This document shows, one piece after another, positions 9,657 through 16,388 of a stretch of 18,737 nt of DNA. The stretch's first letter is position 1. The number at the start of each line of letters is the position of its first letter. A program made the translations under genes and the position numbers. Source of the stretch: QHXW01 sp041486185 (GTDB lineage: Bacteria; Acidobacteriota; Terriglobia; Bryobacterales; Bryobacteraceae); the NCBI GenBank assembly GCA_041486185.1, contig JBGPKX010000077.1, positions 1-18,737 on the forward strand. The letters are read 5' to 3'. Below the pieces are notes generated by a model. The model ran no database searches. It had not been told where the DNA came from and saw nothing but the letters and a program-made list of their open reading frames with translations.

Positions 9657-11155
9657 TGCAGCAAATCGTCCCGCCCAGCAACGCGCCAAGCAGCCCAGGC
9701 ATTCCTGCCTGCGCGGTTTTTGTCTATTGAAGTACGCACTGGCAGGAATGCCTGTGCCACCAACGCCGCGACGGCTTGCAGTTCGGCATCGTCGCTCGGC
9801 ACGGGCCTCCGGCTCAAAAACTCATCCACCAATCCGGTATGCAACTCGGCTCGACGGAATTGATCATCCTCCAGCAACTGGCGGAAGAAACCCAGATTCG
9901 TCTTGATGCCCACGACGTGGTACTCGTCGAGCGCGCGAATCATGCGCGCCGCGGCCTCCGCGCGCGAGCCCGCCCAAACTGCAAGCTTAGCCAGCAGCGG
10001 GTCGTACTCGAGCGGCACGGTGCAACCGGGATAGACTCCCGAATCCAGCCGCACGCCCGGACCGGCAGGCCGGTCGAGGTGCGCGATGCGTCCCGGCGAA
10101 GGAAAAAAGTGGTTGTCGGGATCTTCGGCATAAACGCGGCACTCGATGGCGGCGCCTCGCAACTCGACATCCTCCTGCCTCAACGGCAGCGGCTCTCCCG
10201 CGGCGATTTCAAGCTGCAACCGGACAAGATCGAGACCGGTGACCAGCTCCGTAACCGGGTGCTCCACCTGCAGCCGCGTGTTGACCTCCAGAAAGAAAAA
10301 ATTGCGGCGCGCGTCCACCAGAAACTCGATGGTCCCGGCATTGTAGTAGCCGGCCGCGCGCGCGATGCGGACGGCCGCCTCGCCCATTGCGCGCCGCATC
10401 TCGGGATGCGCGGCCACGAGCGGCGACGGGCACTCCTCCATGATCTTCTGATGCCGCCGCTGCATGGAGCACTCGCGCTCGCCCAAATGGATGACGTGGC
10501 CGTGGCGGTCGCCCAGCAACTGGATCTCGATGTGCCGCGGCCGCTCGATGAGCTTCTCCACATACACAGCCGCATCCCCGAACGCGCGCTCGGCTTCGCT
10601 CGCGGCGTCGCGAAACGCAGCCGCCAGATCCGCGTCGCCATCCACGCGCCGCATGCCCTTCCCGCCCCCGCCCGCCACGGCCTTCAGCAGCACCGGATAG
10701 CCGCAACCGCGGGCAAATTCGCGCGCTTCATCGGCATCGCGCGCGCCATGATGCATCCCGGGCACCACGGGAACACCGGCCGCCATCGCCAGGTCGCGGG
10801 CCGCCGTCTTCGACCCCATCTTGCCGATGGCATCGGCTGACGGTCCGATAAACACCAAACCCGCCGCCGCGCACGCCGCCGCAAATTCCGCGTTCTCGCT
10901 CAGAAATCCGTAGCCGGGATGAATGGCCTCGGCGCCATGCGCGCGCGCGGCGTCGATGATGCGCTCGATCCGCAAATAGCTTTCGCTCGAAGGCGATGGG
11001 CCTACGTGCGCCGCCTCATCCGCCATGCGCACATGCAGCGAAGCCCGGTCGGCATCGGAGTAGACGGCGACGGACGCAATCCCCATCTCGCGCAGCGTGC
11101 GAATGATGCGCACGGCAATTTCCCCGCGATTGGCGATCAGGACTTTGCGGAACAT
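9653..11155 (-). CDS. accC: Biotin carboxylase subunit of acyl-CoA carboxylase
   Basis: A 500-residue ATP-grasp enzyme that carboxylates carrier-bound biotin using ATP and bicarbonate. It has the classic start MFRKVLIANRGEIAVRI, the YGFLSEN motif (82-88), the glycine-rich ATP loop GGGGKGM (162-168), HIEIQLLGD (208-216), ERECSMQRRHQK (226-237) and RLQVEH (294-299). The normal enzyme ends near residue 450. About 50 extra residues follow, and residues 468-487 (QAFLPV...AGRNAW) are the translation of a dispersed palindromic DNA repeat. I use ATG 11155, which gives the canonical N-terminus; a GTG five codons upstream is possible and the ribosome site is weak for both. The carrier-protein gene overlaps by 4 bp, and the DUF1697 gene ends 18 bases upstream. 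Confidence 0.96.
   Translation of the reverse strand: MFRKVLIANRGEIAVRIIRTLREMGIASVAVYSDADRASLHVRMADEAAHVGPSPSSESYLRIERIIDAARAHGAEAIHPGYGFLSENAEFAAACAAAGLVFIGPSADAIGKMGSKTAARDLAMAAGVPVVPGMHHGARDADEAREFARGCGYPVLLKAVAGGGGKGMRRVDGDADLAAAFRDAASEAERAFGDAAVYVEKLIERPRHIEIQLLGDRHGHVIHLGERECSMQRRHQKIMEECPSPLVAAHPEMRRAMGEAAVRIARAAGYYNAGTIEFLVDARRNFFFLEVNTRLQVEHPVTELVTGLDLVRLQLEIAAGEPLPLRQEDVELRGAAIECRVYAEDPDNHFFPSPGRIAHLDRPAGPGVRLDSGVYPGCTVPLEYDPLLAKLAVWAGSRAEAAARMIRALDEYHVVGIKTNLGFFRQLLEDDQFRRAELHTGLVDEFLSRRPVPSDDAELQAVAALVAQAFLPVRTSIDKNRAGRNAWAAWRVAGRDDLLQ
9696..9754. repeat. Dispersed palindromic (REP-like) element inside the biotin carboxylase gene
   Basis: CAGGCATTCCTGCC (9696-9709) and GGCAGGAATGCCTG (9741-9754) are perfect 14-bp inverted arms around 31 bases. 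Each arm region is itself nearly palindromic (CAGGCA-N4-TGCCTG on the left). The element lies in frame within the 3' end of the biotin carboxylase gene, about 40 bases before the ATGA junction with the carrier gene. Related sequences occur at 13427-13479 and 13916-13961. I recall similar elements as common in acidobacterial genomes, but could not check this here. Confidence 0.8.
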
Positions 11156-11173
11156 TTTTCCGGCAGGCACCCT

Positions 11174-11737
11174 CTACCTCGATCGGGACGCTTCCAAATT
11201 CTCTGTTATATCGAGCAGCTTTGTGACGGTGCTCCAGTTTCGGCCCGTTCCAGGTGTCTTAAGCGCCTGCTCAACCGCCGTCCAGGACAGTTTAGGACGC
11301 GCCATACCGCTGGGAAAATACATGTAGAACTCGCGGCCGGAGATCTGCAACTCCTCCGGGCCGGTCTCCATGCGGAGAACCTTGTTGCAGGCCTCCTGGC
11401 TGGGAACGGCGGCGAGGAAGGTGACCAGGAGTCTGCTTGGGTCGATGGTGCGCCGCGCCGCGAACGGGTTTCTCGCGATCACGTCTCTCAGCTCGGAAGT
11501 AGTGCGCATAATGACGCGGGGACGAAAACCAAAGCGCCCCTCGATTCCCTTCTCGATCCGGTTGCTCAGGCGAACCACGTCCGCCGCGTCGGTCCTGAAG
11601 ACGACATTGCCGCTCTGTACGTAGGTCTGCGGGTCGCGCAGCCCGAGGGACTCATAAAGCGCGCGCAGCGCGTCCATCTTGATCTTGTGGTAGCCCCCAA
11701 CATTGACGCCACGCAGCAGAGAAATAACGACGGCCAT
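11174..11737 (-). CDS. DUF1697 family protein
   Basis: A 187-residue cytosolic protein that matches the DUF1697 pattern well: SLLRGVNVGG near the N-terminus, then MDALRALYESLGL, and TYVQSGNVVF at about 38-47. The biochemical role of this family is not established, so I assign none. I start at ATG 11737 because GGAG lies six bases upstream; an in-frame ATG five codons earlier lacks a ribosome site. The gene is the first of a tight run and ends 18 bases before the biotin carboxylase gene, so co-transcription is likely although a functional link is not obvious. The 181-bp gap between this start and the guaB stop holds only weak inverted repeats. Confidence 0.85.
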   Translation of the reverse strand: MAVVISLLRGVNVGGYHKIKMDALRALYESLGLRDPQTYVQSGNVVFRTDAADVVRLSNRIEKGIEGRFGFRPRVIMRTTSELRDVIARNPFAARRTIDPSRLLVTFLAAVPSQEACNKVLRMETGPEELQISGREFYMYFPSGMARPKLSWTAVEQALKTPGTGRNWSTVTKLLDITENLEASRSR

Positions 11738-11918
11738 GACATGCTCCAGCATATCTTGCCGGTCGAGCGTCGTGATGAGCGGAGTGTATAGCCGGGTGCG
11801 CGTCGATGCCGGGCTGGGTGCTCAGGACTTACTGCTCCGACAGCGGGCCAGTGGGCGAATTCACCCTTGGTGGGTTTGGACTCGCAAGCCGGTGCCGGTC
11901 CCGTGAGAAGCTGCCGGC

Positions 11919-13376
11919 TTACTCGATCCGGTAATTCGGCGCTTCTTTCGTGATGATAACGTCGTGAACGTGGCCCTCGCGCAGGCCCGCGGGCGAGATC
12001 CGCAGGAACCGGGCGTTCTCCTGAAGCTCGGGAATGTCGTGGCAGCCGCAGTAACCCATGCCGGCTTTGAGGCCGCCCACGAGCTGGAACACCAATTCGC
12101 TCAGCGGGCCTTTCGAGGCCACGCGGCCCTCAATGCCTTCCGGCACCAGCTTGGCGTTGGGATCCTGCGAGTAGCGCTCGCTCGAACCCTGCGCCATGGC
12201 TCCGAGCGATCCCATGCCGCGGTAGGTCTTGAAAGTGCGGCCTTGATACAGAATCACCTCGCCAGGGCTCTCGTCAGTGCCGGCGAACAAGCCGCCGATC
12301 ATGACGCAATCCGCGCCCGCCGCGATGGCCTTGGTGATATCGCCCGAGTATTTCACGCCGCCATCGGCAATCAGCGGAACACCGGCGCCGCGCGTGGCCT
12401 TGGCGCACTCAGCGATGGCCGTGACCTGCGGCACGCCCGCGCCGGTGACCACGCGCGTGGTACAGATCGAGCCGGGCCCGATCCCCACTTTGATGCCATC
12501 CACGCCGAGCGAGATCAGCTCGCACGCCCCTTCGTGGGTAGCCACATTGCCGGTGATGAGCTGCACCTCCGGCAGGTGCTTCTTCACCGTACGGACGGCG
12601 TTCATCACGCGCGCCGTGTGCGCATGCGCGGTATCGATCACCAGGACATCCACTTTGCGCGATACCAGCTCCTGCGCGCGTTCCAGAAAATCGCCCGCCG
12701 CACCGATGGCCGCTCCTACGCGTAGCCGGCCTTGGGAATCCTTCGCCGCGAGGGGATATTTCAGTTTTTTCTGGATGTCTTTTACGGTGATGAGGCCCTT
12801 GAGATTGTAATGCTCGTCGACCACCAGCAACTTCTCCACGCGATGGCGGTGCAGGATGCGCTCGGCCTCTTCCAGCGTGGTTCCCACGGGCACGGTGATG
12901 AGATTATCCTTGGTCATCACCTCGGAAATGGGCAGATCGGAGCGCGATTCGAAGCGCAGGTCGCGATTGGTCAGAATGCCCACCAGCTTGCGGCCCTGCG
13001 TTACGGGAATACCGGAGATCCGGTAGCGCTTCATCATGTCCAGGGCATCGGCGATCTTCTTGTCCGGCGAGATAGTGATGGGGTCCACGATCATGCCGCT
13101 CTCACTGCGCTTCACGCGATCCACTTCCTCGGCCTGGCGCTCGACGGACATGTTGCGGTGGATGATGCCGATGCCGCCCTGCTGGGCGAGCGCGATGGCC
13201 AGGTGCGACTCCGTCACGGTGTCCATGGCGGAACTCACGATCGGAATGTTCAGCCCGATGGCGCGCGTGAACTGCGTTTTGGTATCCACTTCGGCGGGAA
13301 CGACCTCGCTGCGTGCCGGCTCGAGCAGGACGTCGTCGAAAGTAAGGCCTTCGCGAATGCTGCCGTCAACAATCAT
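11919..13376 (-). CDS. guaB: Inosine-5'-monophosphate dehydrogenase
   Basis: A 485-residue enzyme that oxidises IMP to XMP with NAD+, the committed step of GTP synthesis. The TIM-barrel core begins with LTFDDVLLEP, is interrupted by two CBS domains (about 95-150 and 155-205), and contains the active-site loop GPGSICTTR with catalytic Cys305. The phosphate-binding ADGG (337-340) and the mobile-flap Arg401-Tyr402 are also present. Length and motif order are those of a standard bacterial GuaB with its CBS (Bateman) module, which usually senses purine nucleotides. The ATG at 13376 has no clear ribosome site, and a good extended -10 lies only 14 bases upstream, so the mRNA may have an almost absent leader. 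It is preceded by a repeat-rich 124-bp gap. Confidence 0.98.
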   Translation of the reverse strand: MIVDGSIREGLTFDDVLLEPARSEVVPAEVDTKTQFTRAIGLNIPIVSSAMDTVTESHLAIALAQQGGIGIIHRNMSVERQAEEVDRVKRSESGMIVDPITISPDKKIADALDMMKRYRISGIPVTQGRKLVGILTNRDLRFESRSDLPISEVMTKDNLITVPVGTTLEEAERILHRHRVEKLLVVDEHYNLKGLITVKDIQKKLKYPLAAKDSQGRLRVGAAIGAAGDFLERAQELVSRKVDVLVIDTAHAHTARVMNAVRTVKKHLPEVQLITGNVATHEGACELISLGVDGIKVGIGPGSICTTRVVTGAGVPQVTAIAECAKATRGAGVPLIADGGVKYSGDITKAIAAGADCVMIGGLFAGTDESPGEVILYQGRTFKTYRGMGSLGAMAQGSSERYSQDPNAKLVPEGIEGRVASKGPLSELVFQLVGGLKAGMGYCGCHDIPELQENARFLRISPAGLREGHVHDVIITKEAPNYRIE

Positions 13377-13390
13377 AGATGGATCTAACC

Positions 13391-13399
13391 ATCATATCA
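13391..13399 (-). promoter_or_regulatory. Putative extended -10 promoter of guaB
   Basis: The minus strand reads TGATATGAT, an extended -10 (TGn plus a hexamer one base from TATAAT). It ends 14 bases before the guaB ATG, so transcription would begin about 7 bases before the start codon. The motif overlaps the first copy of an 18-bp tandem duplication, and its first seven bases are repeated in the other copy. No clear -35 box is seen. Confidence 0.4.
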
Positions 13400-13428
13400 G
13401 CCAAGCCAGGCATATCAGCCAAGCCAGG
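13393..13428. repeat. Perfect 18-bp tandem duplication before guaB
   Basis: CATATCAGCCAAGCCAGG occurs twice, head to tail, at 13393-13410 and 13411-13428. The copies are identical, which suggests a recent slippage or duplication event. The duplication lies in the likely promoter region of guaB and repeats most of its extended -10 motif. Confidence 0.95.
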
Positions 13429-13479
13429 ACACGCATTCCGGCCTGTCCCTCTTTTCAATTTGTCCGGAAATGCACAGGC
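13427..13479. repeat. Degenerate palindromic (REP-like) element upstream of guaB
   Basis: GCATTCCGGCCTG (13433-13445) faces CCGGAAATGCACAGGC (13464-13479) across a T-rich centre, giving inverted arms GCATT-CCGG and CCGGAAATGC. The layout (left arm, T-rich centre, right arm) resembles the element inside the biotin carboxylase gene. GGACA (13427-13431) and TGTCC (13444-13448) form an additional small hairpin. Confidence 0.5.
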
Positions 13480-13500
13480 ACGAAGACCTGCCCCAATCGA

Positions 13501-13893
13501 TCAATTCGTGATCTGCTGCGAACGGCTTTCCTCGTGAATCGGCTGGTAGATTTTGGCCCAGGCTTTGTGCGCCGGATGATCGACGTACCGGTCGGCCGCG
13601 GCTTTATCTTCGAACTCGATCACGAACGCGGCGTTATAGTCCTGCGGCTGCACGCGCGTGGATTTGATCCAGATGTTCTTGATCCCGGCGATCTCGGCGG
13701 CCATGGTCTTCACCCCATCGATCGCCGCCTGCTGCTGCTCGGGCGTCGAGTCCGCCTTCCACTTGACCGTCACCACATGGATGATCGAGCTGGGCTGGTG
13801 AAACGTGTTTTTCCCGGCCAAAACGCCCGCGCCGAAAATTCCCACGGCCACCGTCAACACCAGGGCCGCTTTCATGATCTTGTTTTTCCGCAT
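13501..13893 (-). CDS. Secreted or anchored Dabb (stress-responsive A/B barrel) domain protein
   Basis: A 130-residue protein with a basic N-terminus and a hydrophobic helix (about 7-26) that is either a signal peptide or a membrane anchor. Residues about 37-120 match the Dabb fold: IIHVVTVKWK as the first strand, then an Ala/Gln-rich helix, IKNIWI, YNAAFVIEFEDKAAADRY, and the hallmark HPAHKAW. These ferredoxin-like barrels usually dimerise, and some act as small-molecule enzymes; no specific activity can be read here. I start at ATG 13893, which has GGGAGAG four bases upstream. The open frame extends about 130 codons further upstream, but that part runs antiparallel in frame terms to a real neighbour gene and is rejected. 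Confidence 0.85.
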   Translation of the reverse strand: MRKNKIMKAALVLTVAVGIFGAGVLAGKNTFHQPSSIIHVVTVKWKADSTPEQQQAAIDGVKTMAAEIAGIKNIWIKSTRVQPQDYNAAFVIEFEDKAAADRYVDHPAHKAWAKIYQPIHEESRSQQITN

Positions 13894-13915
13894 TTGTCTC
13901 TCCCGATTGAAATAT

Positions 13916-13961
13916 GGATTCGTGCCTGCGGCGTGAATACCGGCCCAACAGGCAGGAATGC
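13916..13961. repeat. Palindromic (REP-like) element copy between two small genes
   Basis: CAGGCAGGAATGC (13949-13961) matches the right arm of the repeat at 9741-9754 over the core GGCAGGAATGC. GGATTCGTGCCTGCGG (13916-13931) looks like a decayed left arm. The element fills most of the 68-bp gap between the one-TM protein and the Dabb gene, and it abuts the stop codon of the former directly. Confidence 0.65.
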
Positions 13962-14372
13962 TTATTCTACCCGATGCGCGGTGCGCAATCCGCTCCATTC
14001 TTCGCACAGCACGATGGAGTTGGCCGGATTGCGCGGATCGTATTTCAAGGAGGCGGTGCCGATGGTGCTCCACAGGTCCGCGGGCAGCAGACTCTGAAGG
14101 TCGGAAAGGTCCTGGCAGGCCGAATACTCCACCCCGCCGATGGCGTATGAGTAGAAGACCATCCGCTCGTGGAACTCGAGCAGATTGGCGTCGCCCATTT
14201 TGCCACGGGATTGCAGGTAGATACGGCGACGACGCTCCAACTCGGCGGCTGTCGGGCGGCTGTTTAAATACTTGTATACGCCCCACGCACCAAGCCCCAC
14301 CGCGGCCACGCCGCCCATCGCTAGGAGCGTCGTTCCACCGGACGAAAGCAAATTCGCCAGCGCCAGCTTCAT
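13962..14372 (-). CDS. Small single-TM protein of unknown function
   Basis: A 136-residue protein that I cannot assign to a named family. It has a hydrophobic N-terminal segment (about 10-35, including TTLLAMGGVAAVGLGAWGVY) followed by a basic ELERRRR stretch, so it is probably anchored with the N-terminus outside. A soluble domain of about 95 residues follows, with YSYAIGGVEYSACQDLSDL (about 74-92) and a mixed beta pattern near the C-terminus. The start ATG 14372 lies 16 bases after the transaldolase stop and its ribosome site is weak, so it is probably co-expressed with that gene. Coding quality looks normal for the neighbourhood. The stop codon directly touches a palindromic repeat copy, so the last residues may have been reshaped by that insertion. 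Confidence 0.8.
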   Translation of the reverse strand: MKLALANLLSSGGTTLLAMGGVAAVGLGAWGVYKYLNSRPTAAELERRRRIYLQSRGKMGDANLLEFHERMVFYSYAIGGVEYSACQDLSDLQSLLPADLWSTIGTASLKYDPRNPANSIVLCEEWSGLRTAHRVE

Positions 14373-14388
14373 ATTTTTGGTGTTCTAC

Positions 14389-15051
14389 CTAGCCTGCGAC
14401 GGGAGTCTCCTGGAAGACCTTGTTGTAATCTTTCAGGAACTGTTCGAGACCTTTGTCGGTCAGCGGATGGTTGAACAGCATATCCAGAACTTTGAACGGC
14501 AGCGTAGCGATCTCGGCGCCCGCCAGGGCCGCATCGATCACATGCGTGGGTGAGCGCATGGACGCCGCCAGCAACTGCGTCCCGAACCCGTAATTCTTAT
14601 AGATTGTTTTGATACTGCGGATGAGGTCCATCCCCGTCCAGCCGATATCGTCGAGGCGTCCCACGAACGGGCTGATGATGTACGCGCCGGCTTTGGCCGC
14701 CAGCAGCGCTTGGCCCGCCGAGAAACACAGCGTCACGTTGACGCGGATGCCTTCCTGGCTCAGCGCTTTGGTCGCACGGATGCCGTCGCGCGTCAACGGG
14801 CATTTCACCACGATGTTCTTGTGGATACGCGCCAGCTCGCGTCCTTCCCGGACCATTTCCTTGGCTTCGGTAGATACAACTTCGGCGCTGATGTCGCCGT
14901 CCACGATGCCGCAGATCATGCGAATCTGCTCGGCCATGGGCCGGCCTTCTTTGGCGATCAGCGACGGGTTGGTGGTGACGCCGTCGACGACGCCCCAAGC
15001 GGCGCCTTTCTTGAGCTCGTCGAGATTGGCGGTATCGAGAAAAAACTTCAT
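14389..15051 (-). CDS. tal: Transaldolase of the small (TalC/FSA-like) subfamily
   Basis: A 220-residue class I aldolase of the family that includes small transaldolases and fructose-6-phosphate aldolases. The Schiff-base lysine is Lys83 in VVKCPLT; Asp6 (FFLDTAN) and Asn28 (TTNPSL) are also in place. Two residues separate the two activities in the literature: FSA has Gln and Tyr near positions 59 and 131, while transaldolase has Glu and Phe. Here they are Glu57 and Phe129, so transaldolase activity in the pentose phosphate pathway is the better reading, although automatic annotation may say FSA. The ATG has GGGG six bases upstream and an extended -10 promoter just behind it. The small one-TM gene follows after 16 bases. 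Confidence 0.93.
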   Translation of the reverse strand: MKFFLDTANLDELKKGAAWGVVDGVTTNPSLIAKEGRPMAEQIRMICGIVDGDISAEVVSTEAKEMVREGRELARIHKNIVVKCPLTRDGIRATKALSQEGIRVNVTLCFSAGQALLAAKAGAYIISPFVGRLDDIGWTGMDLIRSIKTIYKNYGFGTQLLAASMRSPTHVIDAALAGAEIATLPFKVLDMLFNHPLTDKGLEQFLKDYNKVFQETPVAG

Positions 15052-15077
15052 GTATTCCCCTTTGTTTTCTGATAAAA

Positions 15078-15086
15078 ATTATAACA
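15078..15086 (-). promoter_or_regulatory. Extended -10 promoter of the transaldolase gene
   Basis: The minus strand reads TGTTATAAT, a perfect extended -10 (TGn plus TATAAT), 26 bases before the transaldolase ATG. It overlaps the TAA stop codon of the upstream HAD phosphatase gene, so the transaldolase can be transcribed on its own. The local AT-richness stands out against the GC-rich surroundings. No -35 box is obvious. Confidence 0.6.
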
Positions 15087-15774
15087 TTTGGCGTTTCCGG
15101 TGCGCTGTATCCTGACGCGCATGAATGGTAATACGCAGGGCACCGGCCGCACCGGCAACACGGTCAACCGAAACGCCGGCGAAATCCGCTAGAGAGTCAG
15201 GCACGCCAAGTTGTTCGGCCGAAAAAGTTGTTGTGATGCCAACGACCGCCATGCCGGCTTGGCGAGCCGACTCGATGCCCGCCGGCGCATCCTCGAATAC
15301 CAGGCACCTTGCAGGCTGTATTTCGAGCAAGCAGGCGGCACGCAGATAAGGCTCCGGATCCGGCTTGCCCTTTTGCACATCGTCCGAACACACCAGCACA
15401 GCCGGCAGAGGCAATCCCGCGCGGGTCAAACGTTCGACCGCCATGTGCTTTGGCGCCGACGTCACCACGACCCAACGATCGGCGGGCAGCGCCGCGAGGA
15501 ACGGCAACGCGCCAGGCACGGGTTGGATGCCATTCTGGTCGGAGGACTCCGAGGCTTCCAATCGCTGCGCCTCTTCCGCAGTGGCGAGATGCGGCGCCGC
15601 CAGCTTCATCGTTTCCAATGTGGGACGCCCATGTGAAAATTCGAGAATCCTGTCGAGATCGAGCTGATGACGCTCGGCCCAGATCCGCCAGTGCCGGACC
15701 ACGCACTCCGTCGAGTCCACCAGCGTCCCATCCATATCCAGAAGCACGGCGTCACAATAGAACTCGCGCGGCAT
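15079..15774 (-). CDS. HAD-family sugar-phosphatase-like hydrolase
   Basis: A 231-residue HAD hydrolase with a helical cap of the beta-phosphoglucomutase/DOG type. Motif I is DMDGTLVD (nucleophile Asp13, acid/base Asp15), motif II is the Ser in VVTSAP, motif III the Lys in GKPDPEPY, and motif IV is VFEDAPAG. The pattern QPVPGALPFLAAL and the overall length fit small sugar-phosphate or glycerol-phosphate phosphatases; the exact substrate is open. I choose ATG 15774 because it gives a normal N-terminus. An upstream TTG six codons earlier is possible and neither has a good ribosome site. A 27-bp stretch of this gene (15597-15623) recurs, at 25 of 27 bases, just before its start. Confidence 0.9.
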   Translation of the reverse strand: MPREFYCDAVLLDMDGTLVDSTECVVRHWRIWAERHQLDLDRILEFSHGRPTLETMKLAAPHLATAEEAQRLEASESSDQNGIQPVPGALPFLAALPADRWVVVTSAPKHMAVERLTRAGLPLPAVLVCSDDVQKGKPDPEPYLRAACLLEIQPARCLVFEDAPAGIESARQAGMAVVGITTTFSAEQLGVPDSLADFAGVSVDRVAGAAGALRITIHARQDTAHRKRQML

Positions 15775-15791
15775 GCAGCTACGGTTGGGCA

Positions 15792-15830
15792 ATGCGTGGC
15801 ACCGCCAGCTTCATGGTTTCCAATCTGGAA
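15792..15830 (-). repeat. Partial duplication of an internal HAD-gene segment
   Basis: Bases 15802-15828 match 15597-15623 inside the HAD gene at 25 of 27 positions, and weaker similarity extends to 15792-15830. On the minus strand one frame of this copy reads LETMKLAVPRIA, against LETMKLAAPHLA in the HAD protein. It sits between the zinc-protein stop and the HAD start and appears non-coding now. Confidence 0.7.
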
Positions 15831-15834
15831 GCCG

Positions 15835-16365
15835 TCAAACTTTCGGGAACTTGATCTTCAAACCCCAGCGCTTGAGCCGGACGTGATTCTCGAATCCCGC
15901 CGGCAGCATCCCTGTCGCGGACCCGGTAGGCGCCGCTCGCCCTGACGCGGAAGACACAGACACCGGTTGCCAGGTCTCCATGCCCGCCTTGTACTCGTTG
16001 GTCCACACCGGCAGCAAGCTCTGCGACTCCAGACCGACAGGGTGAACGTCGGATGGCAGAGTCTCAGTGGGGTCCTCCACCGTGGGCGCCGACAACGCGT
16101 GGATTGGAGCGACCGCCGCTATGCTCGAGGCGCTGATGGGAACGAGCTCGCCACAAACTTCTGCGGCGCGTTCAAGCTCGGTAGCCGGCGTCTCGGTGGT
16201 CGCATTTGTGCTCGCACGCGGGGAACTCTGACATTCCGCCAACTCCGCCGCTACTTTTCGCAGCCGCTCATGGTAAGACTTGCGATGCTCGCGGCTGCAG
16301 AATTCGCCGTCCACCATCCATCGGAATGGCCGCCACGACGTTTCACCGCAATAGAGACACCGCAT
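15835..16365 (-). CDS. Small treble-clef zinc protein with low-complexity tail
   Basis: A 176-residue protein whose first 35 residues form a compact zinc site: CLYC (Cys3, Cys6), then FCSREH (Cys23, His27). This spacing resembles FCS/MYM-type treble clefs. A charged helix (about 28-50) follows, then a Thr/Ala/Pro/Ser-rich region (about 50-160) with no clear fold, and a short basic-aromatic end, KRWGLKIKFPKV. I cannot name a function; such a layout suits a small binding or adaptor protein. I use ATG 16365, with GGAG eleven bases upstream; an in-frame TTG eight codons earlier is less likely. A TATAAT box and palindromic half-sites sit just upstream, so the gene seems to have its own regulated promoter. 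It lies downstream of two kinase-family genes. Confidence 0.75.
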   Translation of the reverse strand: MRCLYCGETSWRPFRWMVDGEFCSREHRKSYHERLRKVAAELAECQSSPRASTNATTETPATELERAAEVCGELVPISASSIAAVAPIHALSAPTVEDPTETLPSDVHPVGLESQSLLPVWTNEYKAGMETWQPVSVSSASGRAAPTGSATGMLPAGFENHVRLKRWGLKIKFPKV

Positions 16366-16388
16366 CTCTGGAACGACTCCCCAGTTCA

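Noticed and set aside
11886..11920. Inverted repeat AAGCCGG...CCGGCTT at the guaB stop codon as an intrinsic terminator
   Set aside because: The arms are only 7 bp, the loop is 21 nt and no T-tract follows on the minus strand.
13894..14286. N-terminal extension of the Dabb gene by about 130 codons
   Set aside because: The extension runs through the repeat copy and the one-TM gene in another frame and has no domain. The ATG at 13893 has a good ribosome site and is followed by a signal-like helix.
14361..14372. CGCCAGCTTCAT shared with the HAD gene segment and its copy
   Set aside because: Here it is the start of the one-TM gene (MKLA). The similarity stops after about 13 bases, so coincidence is the simpler reading.
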